NCBI RefSeq assembly: GCF_002929375.1
Contig: NZ_PJIP01000010.1
Location: 82,296-146,295 of the forward strand
Length of the DNA: 64,000 nucleotides
Reading direction: 5' to 3'
Source: Arthrobacter sp. DWC3
GTDB lineage: Bacteria; Actinomycetota; Actinomycetes; Actinomycetales; Micrococcaceae
Numbering within the stretch: the stretch's first letter is position 1; each line of letters begins with the position of its first letter. Under the pieces are notes generated by a model, which searched no databases, had not been told where the DNA came from, and worked only from the letters and a program-made list of their open reading frames with translations. Below are positions 61,937-64,000 of this stretch, piece by piece. Both the position numbers and the translations under genes were made by a program.

Positions 61937-62881
61937 TCAGGCCAGGACGGCCGATCCGACGAAGGGGTCGATCGCGAGGGCCAGGAACAGCACCGTCAGG
62001 TAGCTGATGGAGCCGTGGAAGACCTTCATCGCGGCCTTGCTGCTCAGCTCGCCCTGCTGGGCCAGCGAGTACAGGCGGTGGGACTCGCGGATGAACCAGG
62101 CGCCCCCCACGAGCGCGGCCACCGAGTACACCCAGCCGGCACCGGCGGGGATGAGCAGGAGCGAGCACGCCACCATGGCCCACGCGTACAGGACCACCTG
62201 CACGGACACGACACGTGCGCCCGCGATGGCGCCCAGCATGGGGACGCTGGCCGCACGGTAGTCGTCGCCGTACTTCATGGACAGCGGCCAGTAGTGCGGC
62301 GGCGTCCACAGGAAGATGATGAGGAACAGCACGACGGCGGGCCACTCGATCGAGTTCGTGACCGCCGCCCAGGCGATGAGCACCGGCATGCAGCCCGCGG
62401 CCCCGCCCCAGACGATGTTCTGCGATGTGCGGCGCTTGAGCACGAGCGTGTAGACCACCACGTACAGGAAGATCGCGGCGACGCCCAGCATCCCCGCCAG
62501 CGGGTTGGCGCCGAACCACAGGACCGCGATCGCCACGACGCCGAGGACCCACGAGAAGGCCAGGGCCTCGCGCGGCGTCACCTCGCCCGTGACGAGGGGG
62601 CGGTTCTCCGTGCGGTGCATGAGCTTGTCGATGTCGCGGTCGATGTAGCAGTTGAAGGCGCCCGCGCTACCGGCCGCGAGTGCGCCGCCCACCATGGTGG
62701 CGAGGATCAGCCCGAGGGGCGGGAAGCCACCCTGCGCGAAGATCATCGTGGGAAGGGTGGTCACCAGGAGGAGCTCGATGACACGCGGCTTCGTCAGCGC
62801 GAGATAGGCCTTCGCCTTGCGCCCGAAACCCTGACGGGCCTGCGGGGAACGTGCCGGAGCAGGAGCCTGCTGGGTCTTCAC
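61937..62881 (-). CDS. ctaB: Heme O synthase (protoheme IX farnesyltransferase)
   Basis: 314 residues from a GTG at 62881. UbiA-superfamily prenyltransferase with about nine membrane helices; the Asp-rich prenyl-diphosphate site is [15 protein letters not shown] (NxxxDxxxD), and [36 protein letters not shown] and [11 protein letters not shown] are family blocks. It adds a farnesyl group to heme B, giving heme O for CtaA. Confidence 0.95.
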   Translation of the reverse strand: MKTQQAPAPARSPQARQGFGRKAKAYLALTKPRVIELLLVTTLPTMIFAQGGFPPLGLILATMVGGALAAGSAGAFNCYIDRDIDKLMHRTENRPLVTGEVTPREALAFSWVLGVVAIAVLWFGANPLAGMLGVAAIFLYVVVYTLVLKRRTSQNIVWGGAAGCMPVLIAWAAVTNSIEWPAVVLFLIIFLWTPPHYWPLSMKYGDDYRAASVPMLGAIAGARVVSVQVVLYAWAMVACSLLLIPAGAGWVYSVAALVGGAWFIRESHRLYSLAQQGELSSKAAMKVFHGSISYLTVLFLALAIDPFVGSAVLA

Positions 62882-63302
62882 GAGGCAACACTTTCGATTC
62901 TTCCGGAGTAAAAGACAACGCCATCATACCCTTTTACACGGTGTAGAAATCGGCGCCGGGTCCCGTCAGCGCGGCCCTTGCGCCCCGGAGGACGGCCGGG
63001 CATCCGCACCCGCCCGGCCTGCCGCACCCGTGCACGCGGTGTCGGGCGGGGGTCGCGCAACCCCGGGATGTGAGAAAGGACATTCTTCGCCTCCCACGGC
63101 GCAACGCGGGCGGGAAGGGATAGTGTGGATTCGAAAGCCCGCTGTGGAAGCGCCTCCGGACCACGATGTCCGGATTCCGTGCTGTCCCCGGTCGGGGCCG
63201 AACTTCGCATGATTCAACGGTGAACGGCCAGCCCGACGGCGTGCCCCGAGGTACGCCGTCGCCAGCTAGGGTGCCGTTCCGGACAGAGAGGGGCCCGGAA
63301 AC
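62882..63302. other. Divergent ctaB-tkt promoter region
   Basis: 421 nt without a gene. Near ctaB, GTAAAAG (62908-62914) and CTTTTAC (62931-62937) form an inverted repeat with a 16-bp spacer, and a second dyad TTTACAC/GTGTAGA is centred near 62940. TATGAT on the minus strand (62923-62928) is a good -10 for ctaB. The stretch nearer tkt is GC-rich, with no clear signal beyond a purine-rich ribosome site. Confidence 0.6.
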
Positions 63303-64000
63303 GTGCCACAGACCCAAGAGCAGGAACTGACCTGGACCGAGCTGGACCAGAGGGCCGTGGACACCGTCCGCATCCTCGCGGCGGACGCCGTCGAGAAGGT
63401 GGGCAACGGACACCCGGGCACGGCGATGAGCCTCGCACCCGCCGCCTACCTCCTCTTCCAGAAGCTCATGCGGCACGATCCGTCGGACCCCGAGTGGACC
63501 GGCCGGGACCGCTTCGTCCTCTCCCCCGGGCACACCTCGCTGACCCTCTACATCCAGCTCTTCCTGTCCGGCTACGGGCTGGAGCTCGACGACCTGAAGG
63601 CGCTGCGCACCTGGGGCTCGCTGACCCCGGGTCACCCCGAGTACCGGCACACCAAGGGCGTCGAGATCACCACGGGCCCGCTCGGCCAGGGACTGGCGAC
63701 GTCGGTGGGCTTCGCCTACGGGCAGCGGCGCCAGCGCGGCATGTTCGACGCCGACGCCCCCGCGGGCACGAGCCCGTTCGACCACACCATCTGGGTCATC
63801 GCCTCCGACGGCGACCTCCAGGAGGGTGTGACGGCCGAGGCGTCCTCCCTCGCCGGACACCAGGAACTCGGCAACCTCGTGGTGATCTACGACGAGAACC
63901 ACATCTCCATCGAGGACAACACGGACGTGGCCTTCACCGAGGACGTGCTGAAGCGGTACGAGGCGTACGGCTGGCACACGCAGCGCGTGGACTGGACGAA
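63303..64000 (+). CDS. tkt: Transketolase, N-terminal part
   Basis: The first 232 codons are present; the gene leaves the right edge. GTG start at 63303 behind GAGAGGGG. Thiamine diphosphate-binding features are visible: GNGHPGTAMSLAP, TTGPLGQGLA, and the GDG motif ASDGDLQEGVTAEASSLAGH with the Asn some 25 residues later (YDENHISIED). It shuttles two-carbon units in the pentose phosphate pathway. Confidence 0.96.
   Translation, partial: MPQTQEQELTWTELDQRAVDTVRILAADAVEKVGNGHPGTAMSLAPAAYLLFQKLMRHDPSDPEWTGRDRFVLSPGHTSLTLYIQLFLSGYGLELDDLKALRTWGSLTPGHPEYRHTKGVEITTGPLGQGLATSVGFAYGQRRQRGMFDADAPAGTSPFDHTIWVIASDGDLQEGVTAEASSLAGHQELGNLVVIYDENHISIEDNTDVAFTEDVLKRYEAYGWHTQRVDWT

Overview
The window is chromosomal DNA from a high-GC actinobacterium, most likely Arthrobacter or a close relative (Micrococcaceae). 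This is inferred from gene content and order: a divergent GlgA/GlgM-GlgC pair, a SufR-SufB-SufD-Rieske ferredoxin-SufC-SufT iron-sulfur operon, a bioYMN biotin importer, a fadA2/fabG4-type lipid locus like that of mycobacteria, and many start codons 6-7 nt behind a TANNNT -10 box (leaderless transcripts). No rRNA, tRNA, CRISPR array or intact insertion sequence was seen.

Layout. 1-4.6 kb: fatty-acid locus (FabG4-like reductase, thiolase, TetR regulator, acyl-CoA oxidase) around a near-perfect 31-bp operator. 4.7-7.3 kb: divergent glycogen genes. 7.4-10.8 kb: ATP-grasp / alpha-E / transglutaminase operon. 10.9-22.5 kb: housekeeping genes (pepN, lipoate ligase, rpmE2, SPOUT methyltransferase, ABC ATPase, serB, FNT transporter, two SDRs, DUF3099, SURF1, MmcQ/YjbR). 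22.8-29.0 kb: a compact exopolysaccharide operon (UDP-sugar dehydrogenase, epimerase, polysaccharide deacetylase, unknown secreted protein, processive GT2). 29.1-32.9 kb: an ABC-F protein and bioYMN.

About 32.9-50 kb looks like an accessory region: a decayed serine recombinase, several orphan small proteins, a Nudix hydrolase, a histidine phosphatase, a PadR-HAAS pair, regulator-reductase pairs (TetR/SDR twice; an unlinked SDR and HTH regulator), LysR-DMT exporter, a CrtO-like membrane protein, and an unusual operon of a small HTH protein and a Clp-N/SRPBCC fusion under a promoter covered by two operator copies.

50-64 kb returns to core genes: PhoD-like phosphatase, DUF72 protein, the suf operon, an ABC exporter with heme A synthase (ctaA), a DapA-like aldolase, heme O synthase (ctaB) and the start of transketolase. 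SURF1, CtaA and CtaB serve cytochrome oxidase assembly; Suf supplies Fe-S clusters; BioYMN and lipoate ligase supply cofactors for lipid and 2-oxoacid metabolism.
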